From: Anabaena azotica FACHB-119
GTDB lineage: Bacteria; Cyanobacteriota; Cyanobacteriia; Cyanobacteriales; Nostocaceae
NCBI RefSeq assembly: GCF_014697625.1
Contig: NZ_JACJSG010000026.1
Span: 55,243-119,242, forward strand
Length of the DNA: 64,000 nucleotides
Direction of reading: 5' to 3'
Shown here: one piece after another, positions 1 through 8,429 of the stretch
Position numbering within the stretch: position 1 is the first letter of the stretch
Layout of the letters: each line of letters begins with the position of its first letter
Program-made: the position numbers and the translations under genes
The notes under the pieces: model-generated
What the model was told of the DNA's origin: nothing
Seen by the model: the letters and a program-made list of their open reading frames with translations, nothing else
The model's database searches: none

Positions 1-514
1 AACTATTATTTAAACTCCCCACCACTTGTAAAGCTTGGGGTAGGTTGATTTCTAAATTTTTACTAGGGTAAGCTTTAAGAACGCTGAGAACAGAAAGTCC
101 CTCTGGTGCATTAGCACCCAAAACTAAACTAGCTCTTAAAGCTGTTGCACCTGCTTGGTCTTTCCGCGCCACAGCTGTAGCGATATCATTGAGAACAGTT
201 GTACCAATTTGAGTATTTAATAATCTATTGATGGTAACTACATTTAAAGGTACTCTTGTCCTCAGCGCTCTGATGAGCCTACGGCGTTGTCCTTGAGATA
301 ATCTGCTGGTAAACAGGTTTAAACTTTGAGGAAATTCCCCAGTCTGCGCCGCCTTTTGTAAGTCAGCTACAGGAATTGATTCGGCAAACAACCCAAACCG
401 CACGACAATTGTCTCGGCTGCTTGTACAGGAGTATTTGTAGTCAAAAGCTGTGTAAAGGTGAGTGTACAGAAAATACCTGTCAAAACTTTAATACTTTTC
501 CAACTGATTCTCAT
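1..514 (-). CDS. Alpha/beta hydrolase with DUF1400 N-terminal domain (3' end outside window)
   Basis: The leftward reading frame starts at the ATG complementary to 512-514 and stays open to base 1, giving 171 codons without a stop. The N-terminus is a signal peptide (basic MRISWK, hydrophobic stretch, cleavage probably after VQAA near residue 33). It is followed by ETIVVRFGLF, typical of the DUF1400 region that precedes the catalytic domain in cyanobacterial secreted alpha/beta hydrolases. The catalytic half lies outside the window, so no active-site residue can be checked. The family assignment comes from memory of the N-terminal pattern. The protein is probably exported to the periplasm; its substrate is unknown. 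Confidence 0.72.
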   Translation of the reverse strand, partial: MRISWKSIKVLTGIFCTLTFTQLLTTNTPVQAAETIVVRFGLFAESIPVADLQKAAQTGEFPQSLNLFTSRLSQGQRRRLIRALRTRVPLNVVTINRLLNTQIGTTVLNDIATAVARKDQAGATALRASLVLGANAPEGLSVLSVLKAYPSKNLEINLPQALQVVGSLNNS

Positions 515-701
515 ATAAGTATCTATTTTTTCAAGTTATACTTCCGGGAATATAGCTAATATCAATGTATTTAGCCACTTTTGTCTAAGAAAAGTAAAAA
601 TAGGGGTTAGAGGCTAGAGGCTATACAAGAAATATTTTTATCATTTTGTTGTGTAATTATAAGCAAAGTATATGTAGGGTGGGCAATACCCACCAAAACC
701 A

Positions 702-995
702 TTAGTCGCTGTCTTCCTTTTTAGAGACAATCTTGTAGTTTCTGTCAAGATATATTTCATATTTCTTACCATCATTACAGATAGCATCGTCAACCTTATA
801 GAGATTGGTTTTGAAGATAAAATCAACATCATCAAAGGAAGAACAACCTTCTTTTTTCAAAACCTCTGCTATCTTGTTTTGTTCATTAGGGGTAGCGTCT
901 CGATCATTATCAGCCAATGCAATTCCTCCCAGACATAGGGAAAGCACAAAGCCTCCAGACAAGCACTGGACTCCTAAATAAATTAACTTTTTCAT
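702..995 (-). CDS. Small secreted protein, PepSY-like C-terminus, unknown function
   Basis: This 97-residue protein has a clear signal peptide: MKKLIY, a hydrophobic core, and a likely cleavage after ALA at residue 28. The mature part of about 69 residues has two cysteines (in GCSSFDD and AICNDGK) that could pair after export. It ends in a stretch reading YEIYLDRNYKIVSKKEDSD, which resembles the end of small PepSY-like periplasmic proteins (a strand pattern with acidic residues). That resemblance is weak, so no function is assigned. It stands alone, 190 bp from the DUF1400 hydrolase gene on the same strand. The gene is probably real because the signal peptide is well formed. Confidence 0.65.
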   Translation of the reverse strand: MKKLIYLGVQCLSGGFVLSLCLGGIALADNDRDATPNEQNKIAEVLKKEGCSSFDDVDFIFKTNLYKVDDAICNDGKKYEIYLDRNYKIVSKKEDSD

Positions 996-1258
996 ATTGT
1001 TAGGACTTACGCCACAGTAAACAAAAAACTTAGTGTAAAATAATCGTTTGCTTCAACTTGAGGAAGTTTTTTCTAGGTTTGTATAAAAACACCTTTCTCA
1101 GAAATAAAAGCTAAAATGTTTATAAACTATTTTTACTTACATCAACATAACCTTGAGTTAGATTAAGCAAATCAATCTTGAGGAACAAGATTTTTATACT
1201 ATCTTGTGTGTACCTAAAAAATCACTATCCTCTCATCTTTAACCCCTATCTTAATGGA

Positions 1259-1308
1259 GCAATTCATCATCCCGTTACAGTCGAAGACTTAACGGGATGA
1301 TGAATTGC
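1259..1308. repeat. Strong hairpin, probable left end of the IS605-like element
   Basis: A 19-bp perfect inverted repeat (1259-1277 with 1290-1308) encloses an inner 4-bp stem (AGTC/GACT) and a GAA triloop, with one bulged C at 1278. It sits about 45 bp beyond the 3' end of tnpA, where IS200/IS605 elements carry the subterminal hairpin bound by TnpA as single-stranded DNA. The exact cleavage site cannot be fixed without an empty site. Confidence 0.6.
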
Positions 1309-1351
1309 GACCAATATAAAACTGGCAAGCGCGAATCAATGTTTTGGAAGT

Positions 1352-1744
1352 TCAAAGGTTCTCAACGTAATTCTTTAATTGCTCAACTGTGACACCTCCA
1401 CAACTAGCCACAAAATACGCACCAGTCCAAAAGTAAGGCTTGTTGTAAAAGTATTTTTTAGCCAACCAGGGAAACTCTTTACGTATTAACCTGCTGCTCA
1501 CTGTTTTGATATTTCCAATCAGAGTTGAGAGAGGTTTATCAGGTTTGTAGTCAATTAATATGTGAACGTGATCTGATTCACCGTTAAACTCTAACAGTTC
1601 ACAATCCCATTTTTTAAGAGTATCCGTGATTATTTCTTTTAACCTGTTTAGGATTTCTGTATTAATAGCTTTTTTGCGGTACTTTACAACCAAAACGATA
1701 TGAGCGTTAAGTCTGTAAATAGACCTAAAACCATGATGGTACAT
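1352..1744 (-). CDS. tnpA: IS200/IS605 family transposase TnpA (HUH, single Tyr)
   Basis: This 130-residue protein has the normal length for a Y1 HUH transposase. The HUH motif is HVH at residues 59-61 (in SDHVHILI). The catalytic tyrosine is most likely Y126 in QLKNYVENL on the last helix, and the tract YFWTGAYFVASCGG is typical of the family. TnpA nicks and rejoins single-stranded DNA at hairpin-marked ends during peel-and-paste transposition. The frame is complete with no visible damage. It is divergent from the tnpB at 1804. Confidence 0.95.
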   Translation of the reverse strand: MYHHGFRSIYRLNAHIVLVVKYRKKAINTEILNRLKEIITDTLKKWDCELLEFNGESDHVHILIDYKPDKPLSTLIGNIKTVSSRLIRKEFPWLAKKYFYNKPYFWTGAYFVASCGGVTVEQLKNYVENL

Positions 1745-1803
1745 ATATTGACAAGAGATAGCGGTAAGTAGTATATTACCATAAGTTTCTCAAAATTATA
1801 TTG

Positions 1804-3015
1804 ATGTTAGATGTACTGAAGGTCAGAATTTATCCAAATAAAGAGCAAGAAATATCCCTAGTCAAAAGCTTTGGATGCTCCCGCTTTGTTTGGAATTTCT
1901 ACCTCAATAAAACTAATGCTCAATATGAAGAAACAGGTAAGGGCATGACTTATTGCCAGATGGCTAAAGACCTTACCCAGTTGAAGAAACTGGCTGATTA
2001 TGAATGGTTGCAAGAACCAACTGCTGCCGTTCTGCAACAGTCACTCAAGAATTTAGAATCTGCGTTTAAAAACTTTTTTGCAAAGCGCACTGGATTTCCA
2101 AAATTCAAGAGCAAACATTCAAAACAATCAATCCGATTTCCTGAAAGTTGTTCGATTAAAGATGGTGTATTAAAACTACCCAAGCTGGGGATTGTTAAAG
2201 CTAGTCTTTCAAAGAGTGTTGATGGCAAGATTAAATCTGTAACTGTTTCTAAAACAAGTACAGATAAATATTTTGCTGCAATCTTGTTTGAAGTTGGAGA
2301 CTTGAGAAACACCAAGAAAGGCAGGATATCAGGAATTGATTTAGGATTAACCAGTTTGATAACTGTGTTTGACGGTGAAACTTGTTATAAGGTTGACCCA
2401 ATCAAGCCAACTAGAAAATATGCCAAGCGACTACGAATTAGACAAAAAGCTTTATCTCGGAAAGTCAAGGGATCTAACAATAGGCGTAAAGCAGTTAAAG
2501 TAGTTGCCAAAGTTCACGAAAAAATATCAAACACTCGACAAGATTTTCTTCATAAACTCTCACGAAAGTTAGTTGATGATAACCAAGTCATAGTAGCTGA
2601 AAACATTTGTGTTAAAGGATTAGCACGTACTAAATTAGCGCGCGTCATACATGATGCTGGTTTTGGTATGCTGCTTAATTTCATCAGCTACAAACTGGAT
2701 AGAGAGGGAGGTAAATTTGTTCAAGTTGATAGATTCTTTCCCAGTTCAAAACTTTGCTCATGCTGTGGTCATAAAAATGATTTACTGAATTTAAGTATTC
2801 GTGAATGGGTTTGTTCGAGTTGTCAAACGACTCATGATAGGGATGAAAACGCTTCACGGAACTTGAGGGCAGAAGGAATAAGAATATTGTCAACAAATAC
2901 TGTGGGACACACAGAAATTCAAGCTTGCGGAGAAACAGTAAGACTCGTTGGTACTTGTACTAAAAAGCGTGTTTCACAGATGCAAGAATCTCCCGCTACA
3001 CCGCTTTGCGGTTAG
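1804..3015 (+). CDS. tnpB: TnpB, RNA-guided nuclease of IS605-type element
   Basis: The protein has about 403 residues. It starts at ATG 1804 (a TTG lies directly in front). The N-terminus LKVRIYPNKEQEISL is the helix-turn-helix region of OrfB proteins. The RuvC-like nuclease residues are visible: Asp in GIDLGLTSL, Glu in VAENICVKGL, and the final Asp in HDRDENASRN. Between the last two is a four-cysteine zinc finger (CSCCGHKN and CSSCQTTH). TnpB proteins use a guide RNA from the right end of the element to cut empty sites, which helps to retain the element. The C-terminal tail reads through the right-end hairpin, as is common for tnpB. The frame looks intact. Confidence 0.95.
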   Translation: MLDVLKVRIYPNKEQEISLVKSFGCSRFVWNFYLNKTNAQYEETGKGMTYCQMAKDLTQLKKLADYEWLQEPTAAVLQQSLKNLESAFKNFFAKRTGFPKFKSKHSKQSIRFPESCSIKDGVLKLPKLGIVKASLSKSVDGKIKSVTVSKTSTDKYFAAILFEVGDLRNTKKGRISGIDLGLTSLITVFDGETCYKVDPIKPTRKYAKRLRIRQKALSRKVKGSNNRRKAVKVVAKVHEKISNTRQDFLHKLSRKLVDDNQVIVAENICVKGLARTKLARVIHDAGFGMLLNFISYKLDREGGKFVQVDRFFPSSKLCSCCGHKNDLLNLSIREWVCSSCQTTHDRDENASRNLRAEGIRILSTNTVGHTEIQACGETVRLVGTCTKKRVSQMQESPATPLCG

Positions 3016-3030
3016 CGGTGAGAGTGTCAA
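2900..3030 (+). ncRNA. Candidate omega (right-end) RNA of the IS605-like element
   Basis: In TnpB systems the guide RNA scaffold overlaps the 3' end of tnpB and the right end of the element, and the guide is the flanking host sequence. This region has the expected place and a compact hairpin (ACCGCT, loop, AGCGGT near 2999-3018). If the element ends near 3030, the guide begins in TTAATGTAGG. This is inferred from position and family only. Confidence 0.3.
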
Positions 3031-3068
3031 TTAATGTAGGCTAAATATATCGCCAGCACAAGTATCAA

Positions 3069-4838
3069 ATGCTTACCCTTGCAAAATCCAAGCGGGTTGT
3101 ATTTACCTTCTTTTCTCTGGGGGTTCTCTGTTACAGTCAGATAGCCTCAGCCACTATTACTTTACCTCTACGCAGTAAAAAGGGCATGGTAGTATCTGCC
3201 CATCCTTTGGCGAGTGCGGCGGGGGTGGAAATGTTAGGTAAGGGTGGAAATGCAGTTGATGCTGCAGTGGCTACAACCTTTGCCATTTCTGTTGTTGAGC
3301 CTTTTTCGGCGGGAATTGGTGGTGGGGGGTTTTTGCTGATGCGTTCTCAGAAAACGGGAGAAATTAAGGCGTTGGATTTTCGGGAACGCGCACCCCTGAA
3401 AGCTACGAGAAATATGTACTTGGATGCAGCCGGGAAGGTGCGTCCGAATGCCAGTGTTAACGGTTATTTGGCGGTGGCTACACCAGGAACGATCGCCGGA
3501 ATGTATGAAGTGCATCGGCGTTATGGTAAGCTACCTTGGCGGGAGGTGGTAAAACCTGCGATCGCACTCGCTAAAAATGGTTTCGTTCTGAGTGAAAAAC
3601 CAACTTGGCGTTCAATTTCCGTATATGAAACCCGCAAACAAGCCATTCTCAACAACCCAGCCGCTAGGGAAATCTTCACTCGCAACGGCGATTTTTATCA
3701 GCCTGGGGAAAGGTTGGTACAGCGTGATTTAGCCCGTACTCTAGAAACGATCGCCCAAAATCCCCAAAGCTTCTACACTGGTAGTATCGCCCGTGCGATC
3801 GCCGCAGATATGGCAAAAAATGGTGGTTTAATTACCTTAGCAGACCTCAAAGCCTATCAGCCTATCTGGCGTAATCCTGTCTGTGGTAACTTCCGTCAAG
3901 CTAAAATCTGCTCAATGCCCCCACCATCATCTGGTGGTGTACTGCTCATACAGATGTTAAATATAATTGGTGACACAGATTTAAAATCTTGGGGTTGGCA
4001 TCACCCAAAAGCTTTACATTTATTAACAGAAGCGATGAAAATTGCTTACAGCGATCGCTCACAATATTTAGGCGACCCCGATTTTGTCAAGATTCCCTTA
4101 CAAGCCTTGCTTAGTCCAGCTTACGCCAAAAAACGCCGTAGCGAAATTAATCTCGATAGAGCCACACCCTCAACGCAAGTCAAACCCATAGCGCCAGAGA
4201 TTTTACAAAGGTTCGGACAAGCAGAGATACCCCAAAGGATATATGCAGGTTATGAATCTCCCGAAACCAGCCATCTCAACGTCGTCGATGAAGAACGCAA
4301 CGCTGTTAGCCTCACCTTTACAGTTAACTACGGCTTTGGTTCTGGGGTAGTTGCATCGGGGACGGGTATTTTGCTCAACGATGAGATGGATGATTTTGCT
4401 GCTGCACCAGGCGTTCCCAACGTATTTGGACTAGTGGGAAACGAAGCCAATGCGATCGCACCCCGGAAAACGCCCCTATCGAGCATGACACCGACCATCG
4501 TCACCGAGAACGAACGCCTGCGAATGGTAGTAGGTGCGCCCGGTGGTAGCACCATCATCACTCAAGTTTTGCAAGTTATACTCAACGTTTTGGAATATAA
4601 TATGGATGTTGGTGCAGCCGTGTCTGTTCCACGCATACATCACCAGTGGCTACCCGATGAATTGCGAGTAGAAAGTTGGGGTTTAGATGCACTTACCCTG
4701 CAAGACTTACGCCAACGCGGACATAATATTCAGGAAATTAATCCTTGGGGCAATATTAATGCGATCGTCGTCACCAAAGAAGGCGACCTAGAAGGCGCAG
4801 CCGACCCACGCGGCGAAGGTATTCCAAAATCAAGATAA
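3069..4838 (+). CDS. ggt: Gamma-glutamyltransferase
   Basis: This 589-residue periplasmic enzyme transfers or hydrolyses the gamma-glutamyl group of glutathione and related peptides. A signal peptide (MLTLAKSKRVVFTFF..., cleavage near QIASA at about residue 29) leads into GMVVSAHPLAS and GGNAVDAAVA, typical of the large subunit. The autocatalytic cleavage nucleophile is Thr400 in ETSHLNVVD, followed by the small subunit with NYGFGSGVV, LSSMTPTIV and the glycine-rich VVGAPGGSTI. Length and motifs are normal. The start lies only about 40 bp behind the right end of an IS605-like element, so the native promoter may have been displaced. It ends in front of a heptamer repeat array. Confidence 0.95.
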   Translation: MLTLAKSKRVVFTFFSLGVLCYSQIASATITLPLRSKKGMVVSAHPLASAAGVEMLGKGGNAVDAAVATTFAISVVEPFSAGIGGGGFLLMRSQKTGEIKALDFRERAPLKATRNMYLDAAGKVRPNASVNGYLAVATPGTIAGMYEVHRRYGKLPWREVVKPAIALAKNGFVLSEKPTWRSISVYETRKQAILNNPAAREIFTRNGDFYQPGERLVQRDLARTLETIAQNPQSFYTGSIARAIAADMAKNGGLITLADLKAYQPIWRNPVCGNFRQAKICSMPPPSSGGVLLIQMLNIIGDTDLKSWGWHHPKALHLLTEAMKIAYSDRSQYLGDPDFVKIPLQALLSPAYAKKRRSEINLDRATPSTQVKPIAPEILQRFGQAEIPQRIYAGYESPETSHLNVVDEERNAVSLTFTVNYGFGSGVVASGTGILLNDEMDDFAAAPGVPNVFGLVGNEANAIAPRKTPLSSMTPTIVTENERLRMVVGAPGGSTIITQVLQVILNVLEYNMDVGAAVSVPRIHHQWLPDELRVESWGLDALTLQDLRQRGHNIQEINPWGNINAIVVTKEGDLEGAADPRGEGIPKSR

Positions 4839-4839
4839 T

Positions 4840-4886
4840 TGATAACTGATAACTGTCAACTGTCAACTGTCAACTGTCAACTGATA
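4840..4886. repeat. Heptameric short tandem repeat array (TAACTGA/TCAACTG units)
   Basis: Tandem 7-bp units, first GATAACT then GTCAACT, follow the ggt stop codon. Such arrays are a known trait of heterocystous cyanobacteria. The stop codon of the leftward gene at 4863-5153 lies inside this array, so its last residues (YQLTVDS) are encoded by repeats. Confidence 0.85.
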
Positions 4887-5153
4887 AACACTGCTACCAA
4901 ATTCGTTGGCGCGGGCGCTGGGGACTAATGTCCAACCAGCTTTTAGTAATTTCTGATAGGTCGCCCAACCTTTGGAGCCACCTGGTATCTGATAATCTGG
5001 TACTGAATATTGCGGGAAATGGGTATATGGTCGCCACGGTTGGCTGGGCGCAGTTTGCAGATATAATATTTTATCACCATCACCGCTACTCTTAGATATC
5101 CAGCACATTTGTCGATACATGGCAAACTCCTTTGCTTGAGGCATATATTGCAT
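4863..5153 (-). CDS. Conserved-looking cyanobacterial hypothetical protein
   Basis: The frame encodes 96 residues with no signal peptide or membrane segment. It is rich in Trp, Tyr and Pro (for example SQPWRPYTHFPQY and PGGSKGWATYQKLLKAGWTLV). A later start at residue 12 (MYRQMCW) is equally possible and would give 85 residues. I do not recognise a named family. The core looks like a genuine protein because its composition differs from the surrounding repeats, but the last seven residues come from the heptamer array, which replaces the natural C-terminus. It runs convergent to ggt. Confidence 0.6.
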   Translation of the reverse strand: MQYMPQAKEFAMYRQMCWISKSSGDGDKILYLQTAPSQPWRPYTHFPQYSVPDYQIPGGSKGWATYQKLLKAGWTLVPSARANEFGSSVYQLTVDS

Positions 5154-5546
5154 ATTGGCAGTTTTTTGTCAATAGTTGCATCACCCTTGCGGGATAATTT
5201 TTTCCTCTGATGTTATGTCAACATATGTACAATTGATAACCGCACAATTACTTAAATATAGAGTGGATATTTGGATTAGTTATCAGGCTCATAAGCTAAA
5301 TAAGGCTTTTGTGCCTGACTTTCATCTGAGATTAAGATTTTTTTAATGGTATATGCGGTTTTCTCAAGTAGATGTATCGAGAGTTACTATTTTGTAAAAA
5401 ATTGAAGTTTTGTTGCAAAAAGAGAGTTTTGACGGCAGAGGTAGAAAATGGGGATTTGAAAGATCAGGGAGTAAACAAGCAAGAGAGCAAGGGGGGGAAA
5501 TTGAAACAAAGACTTCTCCTTTTTCCCCTGTACCCTGCCCTAGTCT
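5154..5546. other. Intergenic region without a convincing gene
   Basis: This AT-rich spacer lies between a leftward hypothetical gene and the 3' end of aspA. An open frame from 5372 runs antisense into aspA and has no protein-like features. The stretch 5460-5540 is a low-complexity purine-then-pyrimidine sequence of the kind scattered through this window. No promoter or structured RNA was recognised. Confidence 0.5.
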
Positions 5547-6971
5547 CTACTCTCCACTTCCCTGATGAAGCGGTACAATACTACTCATCTGTTCTAGATT
5601 TAAGACAGTGGCTAATTCTGCTTCAGTCATCAGTCCTTTTTCTAAAACAATTTGCCGTAGGGATTTTCCTGTTTTTAATGATTCTTTAGCGACATCGGCG
5701 GCGTTTAAATAACCAATGTGGGTATTGAGTGCGGTGACTAGGGCTAAACTACCTTCAGCATAGGCTAAACACCTTTGTTCGTTGGCGGTAATTCCTTGAA
5801 TACAGCGTTCTGTGAGGGCGGCGATGGTTAACCCAAGAATTTCGATGCTGTGAATCAAATCATAGGCGATTAAGGGCATCATCACGTTTAATTCTAATTG
5901 TCCGGCTTGGGCGGCAAATGCGATCGCCTGGTCGTACCCCATCACCTGAAAACACACCATTGATGTCATTTCTGCCATGACTGGGTTATATTTCCCTGGC
6001 ATAATTGAGGAACCGGGTTGTACGGGTGGTAGTTGAATTTCCTTGAAACCAGTTTTCGGCCCGGAGTCCATTAGCCGCAAGTCGTGAGAGATTTTTGCTA
6101 AATCTTGGGCTAAGTTGCGTAACGCACCGGAAACGTTCACGAAGGGGGACATACTCTGCATCGCCGCCATCAGATGCGGTGCGGGTTGCAGTGGGAAGTT
6201 GAGTAATTCTCCTAGCACTTCTACCACACGGGCGCGGTATTGGGGATGAGTATTTAACCCTGTTCCCGCCGCACTACCGCCTAAACCTAATACCATTAAA
6301 TCAGAAGAGGCGGTGTAGATGCGGTTTTGATGTTCTGATAAAATTTGCGCCCAAGCGGCGAAATTGTCACCCAAACGCACGGGAACAGCATCTTGTAGAT
6401 GGGTTCTGCCAGATTTGACGATATCTTGAAATTCTACAGCTTTGTTTTCTAGAGCAGCGATCGCTTTTTCTAAAGCTGGTTGTAATGTATTGGTAAGAGC
6501 CAACAAGCCACCGATGCGGATTGCTGTAGGAATCACATCGTTGGTAGACTGTCCGTAGTTGACATGATCATTAGGGCTAACTCGTTTGTAATTACCCTTT
6601 TCTTCACCAAGAATTTCCAAAGCTCGATTTGCTAAAACTTCGTTCACGTTCATGTGGTGGGAAGTTCCCGCACCCGCTTGATAAACATCAACAACAAACT
6701 GATCTCTTAATTTCCCAGCGAGAATTTCATCAGCAGCTTGGACAATGGCTTGACCAATATCTTGGGGAATGCAACCTAGTTCTCCGTTAACAATTGCTGT
6801 AGCTTTTTTAATCCACAGACAAGCATCTACGTAAGTGGGTAAGGGCTTAATGCCGCTAATGGGGAAGTTTTCGATAGCGCGTAGGGTTTGAATACCGTAA
6901 TATACATTACTGGCAATTTGGCGATCGCCCATTGAATCGCGTTCAATACGAAAATCTGTACTGTTAGTCAT
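5547..6971 (-). CDS. aspA: Aspartate ammonia-lyase
   Basis: This 474-residue cytosolic member of the aspartase/fumarase superfamily cleaves L-aspartate to fumarate and ammonia. The superfamily signature GSSIMPGKYNPV is present near residue 320. SGRTHLQDAVP and TSHHMNVNEVLANRA are the other two conserved active-site regions. The N-terminus RIERDSMGDRQIASNVYYGIQT matches aspartases better than class II fumarases, which usually read FRVEHDTMGEVEVP. Fumarase remains the main alternative. The length is normal. The gene stands alone; no partner is adjacent. Confidence 0.9.
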   Translation of the reverse strand: MTNSTDFRIERDSMGDRQIASNVYYGIQTLRAIENFPISGIKPLPTYVDACLWIKKATAIVNGELGCIPQDIGQAIVQAADEILAGKLRDQFVVDVYQAGAGTSHHMNVNEVLANRALEILGEEKGNYKRVSPNDHVNYGQSTNDVIPTAIRIGGLLALTNTLQPALEKAIAALENKAVEFQDIVKSGRTHLQDAVPVRLGDNFAAWAQILSEHQNRIYTASSDLMVLGLGGSAAGTGLNTHPQYRARVVEVLGELLNFPLQPAPHLMAAMQSMSPFVNVSGALRNLAQDLAKISHDLRLMDSGPKTGFKEIQLPPVQPGSSIMPGKYNPVMAEMTSMVCFQVMGYDQAIAFAAQAGQLELNVMMPLIAYDLIHSIEILGLTIAALTERCIQGITANEQRCLAYAEGSLALVTALNTHIGYLNAADVAKESLKTGKSLRQIVLEKGLMTEAELATVLNLEQMSSIVPLHQGSGE

Positions 6972-7326
6972 AATTATTGTGTAGATAATTCCCAGATCCA
7001 GATCATGCCATGTGCTTAGACTAAATACAAATTTGTAATTCCTAATTCATCCCAAATTAATATGAGGCTGCATAGGATAATTGAACGCAGATGCACGCAG
7101 ATAAACGCGGATAAATCAATGAATTTTCTCATTATGTCCAACCTCATAAAAATTAGTATAACAAGGTTACGTATAGGTTCACTTTTTAAGTTAGGCTAAA
7201 CTTGGATGTATAGCTGTTACCAGAGAGATGAGGACATAAACTAATCATAAAACCTCGGCAATGAGAAGTTCTCAAGCCTGTCACCTGTCACCTGTCACCT
7301 GCTATTAATACGAGCCAGGAAATATT
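6972..7326. other. Intergenic region between divergent aspA and a Uma2 gene
   Basis: It should contain the promoters of both divergent genes, but no clear box pair stands out. It holds a short dispersed repeat (GCAGATGCACGCAGATAAACG around 7088) and a 7-bp repeat CCTGTCA repeated about three times (7277-7301). No gene is seen. Confidence 0.6.
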
Positions 7327-7890
7327 ATGATAAAAACACCAACTCGCCGGATCACTTTAGAGGAATTTTTACAGTTACCAGAAACAAAACCAGCAAGTGA
7401 ATATATCAACGGCGAAATCATTCAAAAACCTATGCCTCAAGGTAAACATAGTAGACTACAGATTCAATCAGCCAATGCAATTAATAATGTGGTAGAAAGC
7501 CAAAAAATTGCCTTAGCTTTACCAGAATTACGCTGCACTTTTGGCGGACGTTCTATTGTGCCAGATGTAGCAGTGTTTGCTTGGTCAAGGATTCCTGTTG
7601 ATGAAAAAGGTAATATTGGCAATGTGTTTAATACCTATCCAGATTGGACAATTGAGATATTATCGCCTGACCAAAATACAACCAGAGTCACTCGGAATAT
7701 TTTACATTGTTTAAATCATGGTACTAGTTTAGGTTGGTTAATTGACCCAGAAGAATCTAGCGTTTTGATTTATCCACCAAATCAACAACCAATATATTTA
7801 GAAAATGAAGAAGATATATTACCTGTACCCGATTTAGTTAAAGATTTACATTTGACATTGGGACAATTATTTGATTGGTTGAAATTATAG
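7327..7890 (+). CDS. Uma2 family (DUF820) endonuclease-like protein
   Basis: This protein has 187 residues. It carries the N-terminal TLEEFLQLPETKPASEYINGEII and the core SIVPDVAVF ... DWTIEILSPDQ ... GWLIDPEE, the pattern of the restriction-endonuclease-like Uma2 proteins that are greatly expanded in cyanobacteria. The Asp of VPDVAVF and the Glu of IEILSP fit the PD-(D/E)xK metal site, but the usual Lys further on is not obvious (NTTRVTRN). The biological role is unknown; links to mobile DNA are often suspected. The stop is about 20 bp before pgsA on the same strand, so the two may be co-transcribed. Confidence 0.88.
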   Translation: MIKTPTRRITLEEFLQLPETKPASEYINGEIIQKPMPQGKHSRLQIQSANAINNVVESQKIALALPELRCTFGGRSIVPDVAVFAWSRIPVDEKGNIGNVFNTYPDWTIEILSPDQNTTRVTRNILHCLNHGTSLGWLIDPEESSVLIYPPNQQPIYLENEEDILPVPDLVKDLHLTLGQLFDWLKL

Positions 7891-7910
7891 AAAATTTACT
7901 ATCCAAATTC

Positions 7911-8429
7911 ATGACTTTACCAAACTGGATTACTTTTTCTCGCCTTCTTGGTGTACCATTTCTACTATACGGCTTATACGACCCTACACCGCAGGCTAGG
8001 TGGGTGTGTTTGGCTATTTTTTTAGTTGCGGCATTAACTGACTGGTTAGATGGTTATTTAGCAAGAAAGCTGAATCAGATTAGTGATTTGGGTAAATTTC
8101 TTGACCCCTTGGTAGATAAATTTTTAGTGCTAGCGCCATTGTTGGTGTTGGTGGAATTGGGGAAAATTCCCGCTTGGGGAGTGTTTTTGATTTTAGCGCG
8201 GGAATTGGCGATCGCAGGTTGGCGAGTGAACCAAACGCAGATTACAGGGGCGAATATTTGGGGTAAGCTAAAAACGGTGAGTCAGATAGTAGCGATCGCA
8301 CTATTAATTGCACCTTTATCATCAGCTTGGCAATTACCATCTTTAATTGCTTTTTGGGTATCTGTCGCCTTAACTTTAATCTCTGGGGTAATTTATCTAT
8401 GGCCGCAGAAAGTCACCACTGTGGAATAA
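7911..8429 (+). CDS. pgsA: CDP-diacylglycerol-glycerol-3-phosphate 3-phosphatidyltransferase
   Basis: This 172-residue membrane enzyme makes phosphatidylglycerol phosphate, the committed step to phosphatidylglycerol, which cyanobacterial thylakoids need. The CDP-alcohol phosphotransferase signature is complete: DG-YL-AR, eight residues, G-KFL-D-PLV-D. Four or more hydrophobic segments follow. The start is ATG 7911 (MTLPNWITFSRLLGVP, the usual beginning); an upstream in-frame GTG at 7875 would add an atypical tail. Its last 33 bases overlap the 3' end of the convergent rfbA. Confidence 0.93.
   Translation: MTLPNWITFSRLLGVPFLLYGLYDPTPQARWVCLAIFLVAALTDWLDGYLARKLNQISDLGKFLDPLVDKFLVLAPLLVLVELGKIPAWGVFLILARELAIAGWRVNQTQITGANIWGKLKTVSQIVAIALLIAPLSSAWQLPSLIAFWVSVALTLISGVIYLWPQKVTTVE

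Larger units (their letters stand above)
1259..3030. mobile_element. IS200/IS605 family element with divergent tnpA and tnpB
   Basis: The element holds a leftward tnpA (1352-1744) and a rightward tnpB (1804-3015), separated by 59 bp, as in IS605-type elements. The left boundary is set at the long hairpin at 1259. The right boundary is set just after the small hairpin ACCGCTTTGCGGT (2999-3011) and the sequence GAGTGTCAA ending near 3030, since right ends of related elements finish in TCAA. Such elements have no terminal inverted repeats and make no target duplication, so the ends are estimates. Both genes look intact, so the element may still be active. The right end lies about 40 bp before ggt. 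Confidence 0.75.

Noticed and set aside
5372..5689. 105-codon frame on the + strand
   Set aside because: It runs antisense into the real aspA gene, and its translation is low in protein-like features.
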